Positions 32,669 through 43,472 are shown, numbered from the stretch's first letter. The stretch is DNA of 64,000 bases from Competibacter_A sp037045685 (GCA_037045685.1 JBAOII010000024.1:19318-83317); one strand, 5' to 3'. Numbers and translations: made by a program. Notes: generated from the letters alone by a model not told the origin.

Positions 32669-32992
32669 ATGACGATTACCTTGACCGAAAAAGCCGCCGC
32701 CCGCGCCCGCGACTACCTTGCCAAGAAGGAACAGGCGCAGGGCTTGCGGCTGGGCGTGCGCAACACCGGCTGTTCCGGCTATATGTACACCGTCGGACTC
32801 GCCGACACGATCGATTCCGACGATCAGATATTCGAATCGCAGGGCGTCAAGATCGTGGTCAGCACCAAGAATTTGCCTTACCTGGAAGGCATGGAAGTGG
32901 ATTACGCCAAGCAGGGGCTCAACGAGGGTTTTCGCTTCAACAACCCCAATGCCAAAGAAATGTGCGGCTGCGGGGAAAGCTTCAGCGTCTAA
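32669..32992 (+). CDS. iscA: IscA-type iron-sulfur cluster assembly protein
   Basis: A 107-residue A-type carrier protein. All three cluster-binding cysteines are present: Cys35 (RNTGCSGYMY) and Cys99/Cys101 (EMCGCGESF). The start MTITLTEKAA at 32669 follows a GAGGA site. Sequence ending CGCGESFSV is closer to IscA than to ErpA or SufA. It is third in the row cysE-scaffold-iscA, an order like the isc operon with its iscS and regulatory genes missing. Confidence 0.93.
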   Translation: MTITLTEKAAARARDYLAKKEQAQGLRLGVRNTGCSGYMYTVGLADTIDSDDQIFESQGVKIVVSTKNLPYLEGMEVDYAKQGLNEGFRFNNPNAKEMCGCGESFSV

Positions 32993-33102
32993 ACAACGCG
33001 TTTCCCCTCGGACCCGCCCAGCACCCGCCCAAAACCAACCGGATTGGCGGACTCGGAAATGCTGGATATAGCGCGGCAGTCGCGGGAGGAACGCGGATAC
33101 CG

Positions 33103-33987
33103 ATGAAAACGGATAGCCTGTTTTACCGGCTGTTTCAGGAGTGGCCGGAGCTGGTGCTGGAACTGGCGGGGCTGGAAACATCGGCCACGGGTTACACGCT
33201 GCGCGCCGAGGAGATCAAGCAAACGGGCTTCCGGCTGGATGGCGTGCTGGTCCCACCGGAGGATCGGCCGGACTGGCCGCTGGTGTTCATCGAGACACAG
33301 TTTCAGCACGATCCCGATTTTCACGCCCGCTGGTTCTCGGAACTGTTCCTGTATCTGTACCGGCGTCCGCCGCGCCGGGCGTGGCGGGCGGTGACGATGT
33401 TCCCGAACCGGGCGACGGAGGGAACGGTGGAAGCGGCTTACGAGTTGCTGCTGGACCATCCCTGGATCAAGCGGGTCTATCTGGAAGAGGCGCTCCGCGA
33501 GCCGGCGCCGAGTCGGGGCGTGCGGGTGCTGGGCCTGATTCTAACCCCGCCGGCGGCGGTGGTGGCCGAGGCTCGGGCGTTGTTGGCGGAAGAACCTGCG
33601 GTGGATGGCGGTCCAACCGGCGTGGCGCTGGTGGACTGGGTGGAGACTTTGCTGGTGTACAAACTGCCGCGCCTGTCGCGGGAGGAGATCAGGAAAATGC
33701 TGGACATCTTCAATGTGGAATTGAAACAGACCCGCTTTTATCAGGAGGTGTTCGCCGAGGGCTTGGAGGAAGGCCGGCAGGAAGGCCGGCAGGAAGGCCG
33801 GCAGGAAGGCCGGCAGGAAGGCCGGCAGGAAGGCCGGCAGGAAGGCCGGCAGGAAGGTTGGCGGGAAGAGCGATTGCGCATCGCCAGGAGCTTGCTGGAC
33901 GTGATCGCCGATGATCGGTTGCTGGCGGAGAAAACCGGCTTGAGCGTGGTCGAGGTGCGACAATTGCGGGACGCGGCGGGCGATTGA
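33103..33987 (+). CDS. DUF2887 (Rpn-like PD-(D/E)XK nuclease/transposase-related) protein with EGRQ repeats
   Basis: The 294-residue product begins MKTDSLFYRLFQEWPELVLEL and shows FRLDGVLVPPED and PLVFIETQFQHDPDFHARWF, the D...E-x-Q core of a PD-(D/E)XK-like fold, then FLYLYRRPP. Annotation pipelines often call such proteins Rpn-family recombination-promoting nucleases. Residues about 223-250 are a run of EGRQ repeats from a 12-bp tandem repeat. A C-terminal helical region (LRIARSLLDVIADD) follows. GGGAGGA precedes the ATG. A second copy of the family, split by an IS, lies at 57.7-59.8 kb. Confidence 0.82.
   Translation: MKTDSLFYRLFQEWPELVLELAGLETSATGYTLRAEEIKQTGFRLDGVLVPPEDRPDWPLVFIETQFQHDPDFHARWFSELFLYLYRRPPRRAWRAVTMFPNRATEGTVEAAYELLLDHPWIKRVYLEEALREPAPSRGVRVLGLILTPPAAVVAEARALLAEEPAVDGGPTGVALVDWVETLLVYKLPRLSREEIRKMLDIFNVELKQTRFYQEVFAEGLEEGRQEGRQEGRQEGRQEGRQEGRQEGRQEGWREERLRIARSLLDVIADDRLLAEKTGLSVVEVRQLRDAAGD
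33769..33852 (+). repeat. 12-bp tandem repeat, seven perfect copies
   Basis: GAAGGCCGGCAG is repeated seven times without change, plus a degenerate eighth copy (to 33864). Each copy adds Glu-Gly-Arg-Gln in frame, so copy-number change would lengthen the protein without a frameshift. The inner GGCC/GCCGGC is self-complementary. Confidence 0.95.
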
Positions 33988-34039
33988 ATTTGCCTTTGCC
34001 GATAGCTTGCCGACAAACGATCTCGGGAACGAGGGGATT

Positions 34040-34483
34040 TCAGGGTCTTGTTTTTCTTCGGGAAGCGATTTCCGGCCCGACCGTTTTCAGATAGGCCACA
34101 TGGCTGCCCTTGCCCTGTTGGTGGGCAACATCCACGGGAAGTCTGCCAAGCTTATCGGGGGCCGCAGCATTCGCGCCAGCCTCGACGAGAATCCTGATCG
34201 TCTCCAGATCGCCGTGACCGGCCGCCCAATGCAGAGGCGTATAGCCGTTGGATTCGTGGAAATCGTGCCGCGCGCCGACCGACAAGAGGTAGCGAACGGC
34301 TTGGACACGACCCCACGCCGCCGCTCCAAACAATGCGGTTTCGCCAATCGAATCCCGCCAGTTCACGTCGGCTCCAGACTCCACAAGCCGCCTGACCTCA
34401 TCGAGATCCCCGGCCCACACGGCAGCGTGTAGCGGAGACTCGGCAGCCCCATCTTTCGCTGTCGAATGTTGGTCAGAATACAC
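34040..34483 (-). CDS. Ankyrin-repeat protein
   Basis: The 147-residue product holds at least three ankyrin repeats: SPLHAAVWAGDLDEVRRLVE (about 14-45), TALFGAAAWGRVQAVRYLL (about 48-78) and TPLHWAAGHGDLETIRILVE (about 82-112), with a degenerate fourth (LPVDVAHQQGKGSHVAYLK). The start is taken as GTG 34483, five bases behind a GGAGG site; no ATG is available. There is no signal peptide, so it is cytoplasmic. Partner unknown. It follows the DUF2339-like gene on the same strand by 26 bp. Confidence 0.82.
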   Translation of the reverse strand: MYSDQHSTAKDGAAESPLHAAVWAGDLDEVRRLVESGADVNWRDSIGETALFGAAAWGRVQAVRYLLSVGARHDFHESNGYTPLHWAAGHGDLETIRILVEAGANAAAPDKLGRLPVDVAHQQGKGSHVAYLKTVGPEIASRRKTRP

Positions 34484-34509
34484 AGGCGCCTCCAAAAAAT
34501 TCCCCGTTC

Positions 34510-37500
34510 TCACTCCCACGCCGCCAGATCGGCTCGCACGATCCGAATCCGTTGCATGATCGCTTCCCGCTTGAGGTTGAACACCACCATCCCGACCGTG
34601 ATGACCGTCCCCAGCCCGATCAGAATCAGCGCGCGGCTCATGGCCTGCTCGGGATAGAAGCGGGCCAGTTGCCCGGCCACGTTCAGCACCAGAAACGCCA
34701 CGCCGGCATACAGGAAGGCGCGCACCCGCAGAGCGATACCGAGAATGATGCCGGTCAAAGCCAGCGCCAGCGCCAATACAAATATCCACAGTTCCGGCCG
34801 CAAAAACACGTCCAGCCCCGCCCCGGCGTACAGCGCGCTCAACGCTGCCAACCGCGCCCCGCTCAGCACCTTTGGCCGCAGTTCCCGCCGGTGCAGATGC
34901 AGCAGCGCCAGCACCGACACCGCCGCCGGCACGATGTAAAGCTGCCACAGCCCGTAGCGATCCGCCCACAGCGGCGCCCACAGATAAACCGCGCCGTTCA
35001 GCGCCAGCACGCCCAGATACAGCGGCAACGGATTGCGCAGCGTGCCGGCCAGCGACAGATACAGCACGGCAGCGGCCAGCAACGCACCGCCGGTCCACGA
35101 CGAGGCCAGTTGCCACGGCACGGTCGCCAGCGCCAGCAACGGCAGCAGCAAGGCCAGATGGTAGAGCGGCCGGGAACCGGTGAACTGGTGCAGCAGGAAC
35201 ACGGCGTAAGCGGCGGCCATCAGCGCGGCGGTGTCGCCGACCCCGAACGGCGCCAGCCCCAGCGTCACCAGCCGACCGTAAGCCGCCAGCAAGCCCAACA
35301 ACAAGGCGGTCGAGTAAACCCACTTAGATTCATCCGGCCGCCGCCAAGCCGCTATCCCCGCCCGACCCGCCAGCAACAGCAGCGCCGCGCCCGCCGCCAG
35401 CGGATCGACCGCCGCGCCGAAATGCCAGGGCACCGGTCCCCACCCGGCCCGATACGCCAGCACGGCGTAGGCGTGCAACCCCAGCCACGCCAGTCCAAGA
35501 ACCAGCAACCAGGGGATCGACCCGATCAGCGATTGTTCCAGCTCGAACACCCGGCCAGCCCGCTCCTCGTCCGCCCGAACCGCCGCACCATTCAGCCAAG
35601 CATCCAGCTTCGGCCGGGCGACTTCCGAGCGCCAGCCACAACAGCACGGTCTGCAAGGCGTACCAAGGCGCCAAACCCAGCAGCGACGCGGGCGCGAACG
35701 GCGCGGCATCCGCCAGCCAGATCGCGTAACCGCCGAGCAATGCCAGCAACAGCCCCAGCTTCAAGCGAACCGATTGCCCCTGCCACCAGCCCTGCGCCAG
35801 CGTCACCGCCGCCAGGGCGAATAAAGTCGCGGTCGCGCCGACCCCGCTGAAGCCGGGAACGACGAACAGCAGCGCGACGCTCGCGGCGGGCAGCAACGCC
35901 AACCACAGTTCCAAGCGCGGAACGCCACACCGCCCGCCGATAAGGCCCATAGCGCCAGACCAGCAACAGCGCGCCATCCCACAGCGCGACCGCCGGCGGC
36001 AGCCACGCCAGGGGCAACCTCAGCTTGAACCAGATCGCGACCGCCACCGCCTGCAAAGCCAGCAGCAAGACATGCGCTTGCGGCGCTTCGGGACGGCGCT
36101 TGAGCGCATGTCCGGCGGTCGCCGCCAGCAGTAACGCGACGCCGACCAATCCCCACAGCACAGATCCCGACACCGGGGTAGACCAGAGCAAACCGAACTC
36201 CAGCCAGCCGACGACGCGCCAACACCACCAGCAACGCCGCGAACGGCAGCCAGAACAGCGGTTCCGCCAAATCGTTTCGCCGCCAGCCCAGCCAGCGCGC
36301 CAGCGTCCCGCCATACCGGCGCCACAGCGGGATCAACAGGAACAACAGATTCAGCCAGACCAGCGCGGCGGCGCATCCGCCTATCACAGCACCCGCACCG
36401 CGCCCTCTCCACCATTCCAGTTCGATTCCAGCCAGCAAACCGCCGGCCGTCAGCGTCGCGACCGCCAGCCACGCCATGCCCGGCCACGCCGTATTCCGCA
36501 ACAGCAGGAACAGGTACGGAGCCAGCATCGCCAGCGCGGCGGCGAGCGAGAAAGCGTTATCCATCCATCCGAGCACACTTCCGCCCAACACGAAGACCAA
36601 CCCCAGCACCGGCCAGAATTCCGGCGCGACCGCCCAGCCCGGCCGGCGAACGTTCCAGCGCGGCAACAGCCAATTGCCGCCGAACCAGAGCGCGTAACCC
36701 CAAGCGCTGGCAACCAAAATATCATCTCGCCAACCGAAACCCGCTCGCGCCGCCAAATTCCAGATCAGCCCGCTCAGCAGCAGCGGTAGACCAAGACCGC
36801 GCCACGCCGACGCATTCGGCCACGGCCGCGCCACCGGGAACAGCGCCACGCAGAGCAACGCCAGCAACCCCGGCAGGCGGGAATCGCCCGCCAACCCGGC
36901 GAGCGTCGCCCCGGCCAGCGCCAGCAGATACAGCAGCGTGCTCGTCCACTGCAACGGCGCGCGCCAGTACGCCAGCGGCGCGGCTTTTTCCGACTCCAGC
37001 CCGACCCGCGCCAGCGCCATGAGCAAGCTCAAAACTACGTTGAGCAGCGGTTGCCCCAAGCCAAACAAGCCGGACGACGCCCACCCCGCCTCGACCAGCC
37101 AGGCCGCGACCGTCAACGCGATCAGCGCCGCGTAGGCGTGCAGCTCGGATCGGTAATGCCAGCCCGCCAGCACGAACAGCAACAAACCGAGCAAAATCGC
37201 CGGCAACACGCCCGATACCGGCGCTCCCAACAGCGCCAGCGCCGGACTGGCCGCGACCGGTGCCGCCGCGACCAGCAGGGCGCAAGCGTGCAAGCTCTCC
37301 TCCACCTGCCGGCCGCCGCCCGCGCCGCCGGGGACCGTGAAGCCCAATACCCGCTGCCAGCCGCCAAGTCGCAGGCTGGGCCAGCGCGGCGACGCTCGAC
37401 CGCCAGACCAGCAAGGCGTACAGCACCGCCGCCGCGCCGAGCCACGGCAGGGGGAATCCCAGCCGCTCCAACCCGGCCAGCAGCCCGGCCAGCCCCAGCG

Positions 37501-40250
37501 CAAACGGCAGCGCGACCCAGCGGAACAGATGAAAATAGCCGATCAGCAGCAAGCCGCTGATCACCCCCAACCCCGCCGTCGCCGGCCATTTCGCCGATAC
37601 GTCCCCATCCACCAGCAATCGCGAGCCGAGTTGCATCAGCCCAACCGCCCACAGCAAGGCCATGGCCTGCTCCAGCGGTTGACGGATCAAGGCCGCAAGG
37701 GATCGGGAATCGGATTCATCCTCCGAGGCGGATAGCGAATCATCGGCGCTATCGAGCAGCAAGGCTTGACGCACCCGGTCGCGCCAGTTCAGCCGCCACA
37801 GGAACACCCACAATCCCGCGACCAATGCAAACTCGATCAGGCCGGTGCTCGGTCCTGGAAAGAAACCGCGCTTGACCAGCACCCCCGTTCCAGCCGCGCA
37901 AGCCAGCACGCCGTAAAATAAAATCTGCCGGCGCAAACCCAGGCTCAGCCACAGCAGCAGCGCGCCCGCCAGCGCCAGCAACAGGATCGGCTCCGGGCGA
38001 CCGAGCAGCGTCGGCCACAGCGTCATCCCGGCCAGCGCCAGCGCCAGCGCCACGTTCGCCAGCGCGCCGGTCACCCACACCGAGCGGCTGACCGGCGTTT
38101 GCCGGCGGTCGTGCAAACCCAGCGCGGCCCACAACGCCGCCAGCGCCAGCCAGCCGTAAGCGGTTTGCATGGCCCAGCCCGACCCGAGCCAATGTGGCCC
38201 GTAAGCCACCGCCACCGTGGCGAGCCCCACCACGCCAAAATCCGCATAAGCCCAGCGCGGATTCGCGTCCGGCAAGGACAGCGCCGACCGCACGGCGAAA
38301 TAAGCCAGCCCGGCCATCGTCGCGGCGGTTGCGAAACCCAGCCAGCCGGGCGAGTTCGACACCAAGCTCCAAGCGGTCAGCCCGACCAGCAGCAGGCCGA
38401 GCGTCATCAGGCATTGCAAGGCGATGGCCCGCGAGCGCGACCCCGCCCAACGGCCACACCCCAGCAGCGCCAGCAAACCGGGTTGCGCGGCTAGCCCATG
38501 CCAAGCCGGCGGCACGAAATGCAGCAGGCCGAACCCGTACAGCCCGGCGACGCAGCCGAACAGCAGGTACAGCGGCGGCAAGGTCCGATAGCGCCACGTC
38601 ATCCAGCCGTACAGCAGCGCGCCCATGGCCAGCGTCAGCAAGGTCGCGGGCGTGGCCTGAAGCGCCACCGCCACCGCCACCGCCGACAAGCCATAAAGGG
38701 CGAAGCTGAACCGGGACAGGAAGGTGTATTTGTTCACCCACTCCTTGAACGCGGCGTCCACCGGGAACAGCAACCCGCACAGCGCCATCAGGAACGGCCC
38801 CGAATAACCGGCGGGCAACCGGTCCGGCCACAGCCAAGTCAGATGAACGAACGACACCGTGGCGGTGTAAACCAGCATCCCGGCAGCGTAATAGGTGGTC
38901 AGCCGCCGATCCACGAACAGGCGCCGCAACCACTCGCCCGAGAACGTCCATAGCCCGTAGCCGAGCAATCCCAGCAACACCGCATGTAGCGCCGCCAGCG
39001 CCTGCCAGCTCGGCGCGAACCCGGCCAGCGGCGCGGCCAGTTGCACCCCGGCCAGCGCCGTCAACAGCCGCGCATAGCGCCCCGCCAACGCCCGATCCAT
39101 GAGGGCGCCACTCAAAGCGGCCGCCCAAGCGAAAGCCGCCAAGGTAGCCGCCGCAACTAGCAGGCTAACGATCAACAACAGCGAATCGCCTCGACTGGCG
39201 ATCACCAGTCGCACGGCGACCGCCAGCACCAGCGGCGCCAGCAACATCCCGAGCGTCAACAACATGCTGCTGGCGACGACCAGTTCGGCGCGCTTTCGGC
39301 GGAACTGATAACCGGCCCAGACCAGGAAAGCGCTGGCGCCGAACAAACTGGCGAACACCACCAGGGCATTGACGAAGCCGGAGGTGTTGGCGATCAGAAA
39401 CAACGCGCCGGCGATGAAGCAGAAGCCGCCGACGAACCACCCGATGTTTTGGGCGAGAAACGGGGCGATCAGCTTCGGCCAGCCGGATATGGCGTGCAAC
39501 GCTCTTTCCAGCGGACTGGGCGGCGGCGGCCGCCAGTCGGCGGCATCGACCGCGACGACTCCGGGGACCGGTTTTAGAGAGGGAGGCGCCGGCTTCGGGA
39601 CCGGTCGCGGAGCAAGACGCTCCGCCGGCTCTGGGCGAGGACCGGAAACCGGCGATGCGGGAGGAAACGGCGGCGGCTCCATGGGAGCCAGCGGCCACGA
39701 TACCAGCGCCGGCAGCGGCGGAGTCGTCGGCGACGCATCGCCGGGGGCAATCGCTGGGGACTCTTTTGCGGGGACTGGCGGCGCGGCGGGTTTCGGCGCG
39801 GCGGGCGACCACGGCGGCGGTCCCGGTGGGTTTTCCAAAGACTTGCGCCAACAGGCTCCACGCCAAGGCGCGGCGGCGTAGCCAGACCTCGCTACCCGGC
39901 CGAGCGCCGCCCTCGTGCAGATGCCGCTCCAAAAGTCGATTCAACTCGCCGGTCAGTTGCCGGTGCCGGTCTTCCGTCAATTCGCCGGAATCCAGCAATC
40001 GCTGCAATTCCAACCGCAGCAACAGCAGGTTTTCCAGATCGACCGGGGCGTACCGCGAATTGCCGCCCACCATTCCGGTTCCCAACGGAGTTGAATGAAC
40101 CGCCGTCGGCGCCGGTTCGCCCCCGCGTTGACTGGCGAGTTGGTCGCGCACCACCCGGACCTGACGGCGGGCAACGATGAGCGCGATCAGCAGAATGACC
40201 GGCGAAACCAGCCACAGCACCGCGACCAGAATCAAAAACGTCCAGTCCAT
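34510..40250 (-). pseudogene. Giant DUF2339-like polytopic membrane protein, five frameshifts
   Basis: Read through, this is about 1,900 residues. It starts MDWTFLILVAVLWLVSP (a membrane helix), has a coiled/charged segment (LLLRLELQRLLDSGELTED), a Pro/Ala-rich linker, then many transmembrane helices (NIGWFVGGFCFIAGALFLIA, VVASSMLLTLGMLLAPLVLA, and so on to VITVGMVVFNLKREAIMQRI). This fits the DUF2339 family, whose function is unknown, though the length is large for it; two neighbouring genes cannot be excluded. The frame changes near 39838, 37335, 36235, 35925 and 35620. Each change is the same step, one extra base, and hydrophobic sequence resumes at once, so the gene may be intact in reality. 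Confidence 0.7.
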
Positions 40251-40327
40251 TATTCACTCTCCATCCACGGCAATCACGAGAAGCCGCTTCTTATCCCCGC
40301 CTTCCGCCCCAAACCCCGAATCTTTGT

Positions 40328-41005
40328 TTATCCCTTCCCAGCCGCTTCCCGCTTGAGGGCGGCCAACTCCGCTTCGACCTCGCTGTTGACTTCCATCTTC
40401 AGAAACTCCCGCTCGATCTGGCTGTATTCCCCGTACACCTCTTCGCGCGCTTCCATCCGCGCTTCCATTTCTCCCACTTTGTCGGCCATGCGGCCGAAAG
40501 AATTGTTGAGGTCCAAGCCGGTTTGAAACTTATCGCGCACTTGATCCATCTGTTCGCGGGCTTGCGCCGCGCGCTGCCGCGCCACCAGACTGCCCTTTTT
40601 CAGCCGCGCTTCTTCCAGCTTCATTTCCAGCGCCCGCAACTGGGATTTGAGGCGCTCGCTGGTGCGCCGGGCCGATTCGCAAGACGCTTCCAGATTCGCG
40701 ACGATGCCATCGTGTTCCTTTTTGCGCATCAGCGCCTCCCGCGCCAGCGCCTCGTTGCCGGACTCCAGGGCGCGGCGGGCGCGATTGTGCCATTCCTCGA
40801 CCTGTCGGCGCTGGCTCTCCAATTCTTTCGCCAACTGCTTTTCGCTGGCCACGGCGTCGATCACGCCTTCGCGGGCGCTGTTGACGTTCTCCTCCATCTC
40901 GCGGATGAGCTGTTTGATCATCCGCTCCGGGTCTTCGACTCGATCCACCAGATCGTTGAGATTGGCGGAAATCACATCGCTGATACGCTTGAACAGACTG
41001 GCCAT
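40328..41005 (-). CDS. pspA: PspA/IM30 family membrane-stress protein
   Basis: The 225-residue product is almost entirely helical coiled coil, as in phage shock protein A/IM30/Vipp1. Seen: MASLFKRISDVISANLNDLVDRVEDPERMIKQLIREMEEN, the conserved N-terminal amphipathic helix and P-E-R-M/K, and long heptad regions to residue 215. Such proteins form ESCRT-III-like assemblies on the inner membrane and respond to envelope stress. The start at 41005 has a perfect GGAGG site. It is followed (minus strand) by the DUF2339-like membrane gene, 77 bp away, and no pspB/C/F homologue is near. Confidence 0.92.
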   Translation of the reverse strand: MASLFKRISDVISANLNDLVDRVEDPERMIKQLIREMEENVNSAREGVIDAVASEKQLAKELESQRRQVEEWHNRARRALESGNEALAREALMRKKEHDGIVANLEASCESARRTSERLKSQLRALEMKLEEARLKKGSLVARQRAAQAREQMDQVRDKFQTGLDLNNSFGRMADKVGEMEARMEAREEVYGEYSQIEREFLKMEVNSEVEAELAALKREAAGKG

Positions 41006-41130
41006 GTTTGCCTCCAATAAGTGACGATTTCGGATAGGTTCGTTTGAGTATAGTCAAGAATTATTTTCTTGAACAGTGTTTAATTAAGGATCCGAAAAAA
41101 TCCGCCGAAGGGGCGGATTTCCGATTGTCC

Positions 41131-41743
41131 TTAATCCTGCTGACGGCGCCCGCGACCGCCGCCTGCGTCGCCGTCACGATCCCGCTTCCGACCGCCACCC
41201 GCGTCGTCGCCGTCACGATCCCGCTTCCGACCGCCACCCGCGTCGTCGCCATCACGATCCCGCTTCCGACCGCCACCCGCGTCGTCGCCGTCACGATCCC
41301 GCCGCCGGCCACCATCGTCATAGCCGCTCCCACCCCTGCCGCCTCCCGGCTTGCTCCACCACCCTTCACTCCCGCCAAACCCAGGGATTTCCGGGCCGCG
41401 AGAACTTTCCCTGCGACCACTCCTGCCACCACCCCGATCATCGCCCCCGTCATCGTAACCGCGATCCCGGCCACCCCTTCTACGATACGAATCCTCGCCT
41501 CCCCGATCATCGGAAAGCTCCCGTCTCCCGGAAGAGTCGCGATCCCGCGAGCGGTCCCGATCACCTTTGGACCGATCTCGATCCTTTCGTGGAACGCTGT
41601 CCAGAACATCGCCAAACGGCGTTCCCTTGAACATCTGATCCATCAACTGGACGGGGATTTCTGCCGAACCTCTGGCTGAACGCCACGGCCGGCCCCGCGA
41701 CCGCCAAAGCCGCGACCAACGGATAAATAATTTTATATTTCAT
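41131..41743 (-). pseudogene. Secreted Asp/Arg/Gly-rich repeat protein, one frameshift
   Basis: MKYKIIYPLVAALAVAGPAVA (41743 on) is a signal peptide. After FSQRFG the frame shifts near 41660; one base too many separates it from EIPVQLMDQMFKGTPFGDVLDSVPRK, which runs on in a second frame to 41131 as an Asp/Arg/Gly-rich low-complexity protein (DRDRSKGDRDRSRDRD, DDGGDDRGGGRSGRR) ending in four GDDAGGGRKRDRD-type repeats. Repaired length is 203 residues. No family recognised; the alternating charges suggest a disordered periplasmic or surface polymer. Confidence 0.6.
41160..41318 (-). repeat. 39-bp tandem repeat, about four copies
   Basis: Copies of a 39-bp unit encode the 13-residue repeat GDDAGGGRKRDRD at the C terminus of the secreted repeat protein. 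Copies differ at only a few positions. The unit length is a multiple of three. Confidence 0.85.
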
Positions 41744-42164
41744 TTAGTTGCCCTTTATCAGAACGATTATCGCCAAATTGCAGCCCAGCGGCTGTATCCA
41801 AACAATTTACTGCGCACTTCAATCGCGAAAAAGACATTCGCCAGCCGGCCGCTGTTCGCCGCGTCAACACAACAGAAACCTTGACAGCAATCTCGAACTC
41901 ATCAGCGAGCGTGCAAATTGTAGCGAAAGTGTGCTTATCGAACATGAATCCTGTCTGAATCGTTAGCAGAAATCGTGCCACCAGCAAATTTCCACGGACT
42001 TTGCGGCATGCGGGTTGATGGTTCCGATTCCGCGCGAATCGCCGTGGCCCGCTCCCAGCGTCGCCATATCGTACAAGCGAGCCGCTCAAATATTTGATGA
42101 ACTGTAGCCCGCCGCACGAGGACTTGTCGAAACCCCGTGCCTTTTGGAACTTGAGGAGAGCCTC
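41744..42164. other. Intergenic region, 421 bp, divergent
   Basis: It separates the secreted repeat gene (minus) from fadI (plus) and must hold both promoters. TTGACA occurs at about 41881 but without a matching -10. Short open frames here have no ribosome site and no coding character. Nothing else was seen. Confidence 0.4.
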
Positions 42165-43472
42165 GTGGCCACCGTGAATCAAATGAACACCCCCGGCGAG
42201 CGGGTCGCCATCGTCGCCGGGCTGCGCACGCCCTTCGCCCGGCAACTGACCGCCTATAAGGATTTGAACGCCATCGATCTCGGGATCACGGTCACAAATG
42301 AACTGCTGGGCCGGCTCAATTTGGACCCCGCCCTGATCGAGCGGGTCGTTTATGGCTGCGTCGGCCTGATCCCGGAAGCCCCCAACGTGGCGCGCGAGGT
42401 CTTGCTGGGCGCCGGCATGCATCCGCGCACCGACGCCTACACCGTCACCCGGGCCTGCGCCACCAGCTTTCAGTCGGTCATCGACATCGCGCAGGCCATT
42501 CTGCTGGGCGAAATCGAAATCGGGCTGGCGGGCGGCTGCGATTCCACCTCGGTGTTGCCGATCCAGACCTCGAAGAAACTGTCTCGGGCCTTGATCCACT
42601 CCACCAAGGCCAAGACGCTCGCCGAAAAACTGGCGCTGTTCAAAGCCATTCGCCCGGCCGATCTGATTCCGGTCTCGCCGGCGATCAAGGACTACTCCAC
42701 CCGTCTGGGCATGGGCGACATCGCCGAACAGATGGCCAAGAACCACGGCATCGGCCGCGAGGAGCAGGATCGCTTTACCTTGCGCTCCCATCAGCTCGCC
42801 CAGCAGGCCTGGGACAGCGGCAAACTCGACGGGGAGGTCATGCGCGCCTTCGTGCCGCCGTTCAAGGAGTGCATCGAGCGCGACAACAACATCCGGGGCG
42901 ATTCTGGCCTGGAGCAGTTGGCGAAGCTGAAACCCGCCTTCGACCGCAAGCACGGCACGGTCACCGCCGCCAACTCCACCCCGCTGACCGATGGCGCTTC
43001 TTCCTTGATTTTAATGAAAGAACAACGCGCCCGGCAACTGGGCTTCGAGCCCTTGGGCCACATCCGCTCCTACGCCTTCGCCGCCCTCGATCCCTTCAAC
43101 GACGGCTTGATGGGTCCCTCTTACGCGACTCCCATCGCCCTCGATCGGGCGGGAATCAAGCTGAACGACCTGAGCTTGATCGACATTCACGAAGCCTTCG
43201 CCGCGCAGACGCTGGCGAATCTCAAAAACTGGCCCTCGCGCCAATTCGCGCGAGATCAGCTCGGCCGGGATGAACCCATCGGCGAGGTCGATATGGACAA
43301 ACTCAACGTGCTGGGCGGCTCGCTGGCCTACGGGCATCCCTTCGCGGCCACCGGCGGACGGATGATCGTGCAGGTGTTGAACGAACTGCGTCGGCGCGGC
43401 GGCGGGCTGGGGCTGGCGACGGCCTGCGCTGCCGGCGGCTTGGGCGCGGCCCTGGTTCTGGAGGTGGCGTGA
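42165..43472 (+). CDS. fadI: Acetyl-CoA acyltransferase (beta-oxidation thiolase)
   Basis: The 435-residue thiolase cleaves 3-ketoacyl-CoA. Seen: IVAGLRTPFARQLTAYKDL, the nucleophile cysteine in TVTRACATSFQSVID, the long FadI-type insertion (SRALIHSTKAKTLAEKLALF), DIHEAFAAQTLANLKNWPS and GHPFAATGGRMIVQ with the second catalytic residues. The start is taken as GTG 42165, six bases behind GAGGAG; an ATG seven codons on has no ribosome site. Its stop overlaps the fadJ start (TGATG), so the two subunits of the multienzyme complex are coupled. Confidence 0.94.
   Translation: MATVNQMNTPGERVAIVAGLRTPFARQLTAYKDLNAIDLGITVTNELLGRLNLDPALIERVVYGCVGLIPEAPNVAREVLLGAGMHPRTDAYTVTRACATSFQSVIDIAQAILLGEIEIGLAGGCDSTSVLPIQTSKKLSRALIHSTKAKTLAEKLALFKAIRPADLIPVSPAIKDYSTRLGMGDIAEQMAKNHGIGREEQDRFTLRSHQLAQQAWDSGKLDGEVMRAFVPPFKECIERDNNIRGDSGLEQLAKLKPAFDRKHGTVTAANSTPLTDGASSLILMKEQRARQLGFEPLGHIRSYAFAALDPFNDGLMGPSYATPIALDRAGIKLNDLSLIDIHEAFAAQTLANLKNWPSRQFARDQLGRDEPIGEVDMDKLNVLGGSLAYGHPFAATGGRMIVQVLNELRRRGGGLGLATACAAGGLGAALVLEVA

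Noticed and set aside
33769..33864. Repeat array as a CRISPR
   Set aside because: The 12-bp units are contiguous without spacers and encode an in-frame EGRQ repeat.
41744..42164. Short plus-strand open frame (about 72 codons) before fadI
   Set aside because: No ribosome site, no signal or family features, and composition unlike the neighbouring genes; left as intergenic.
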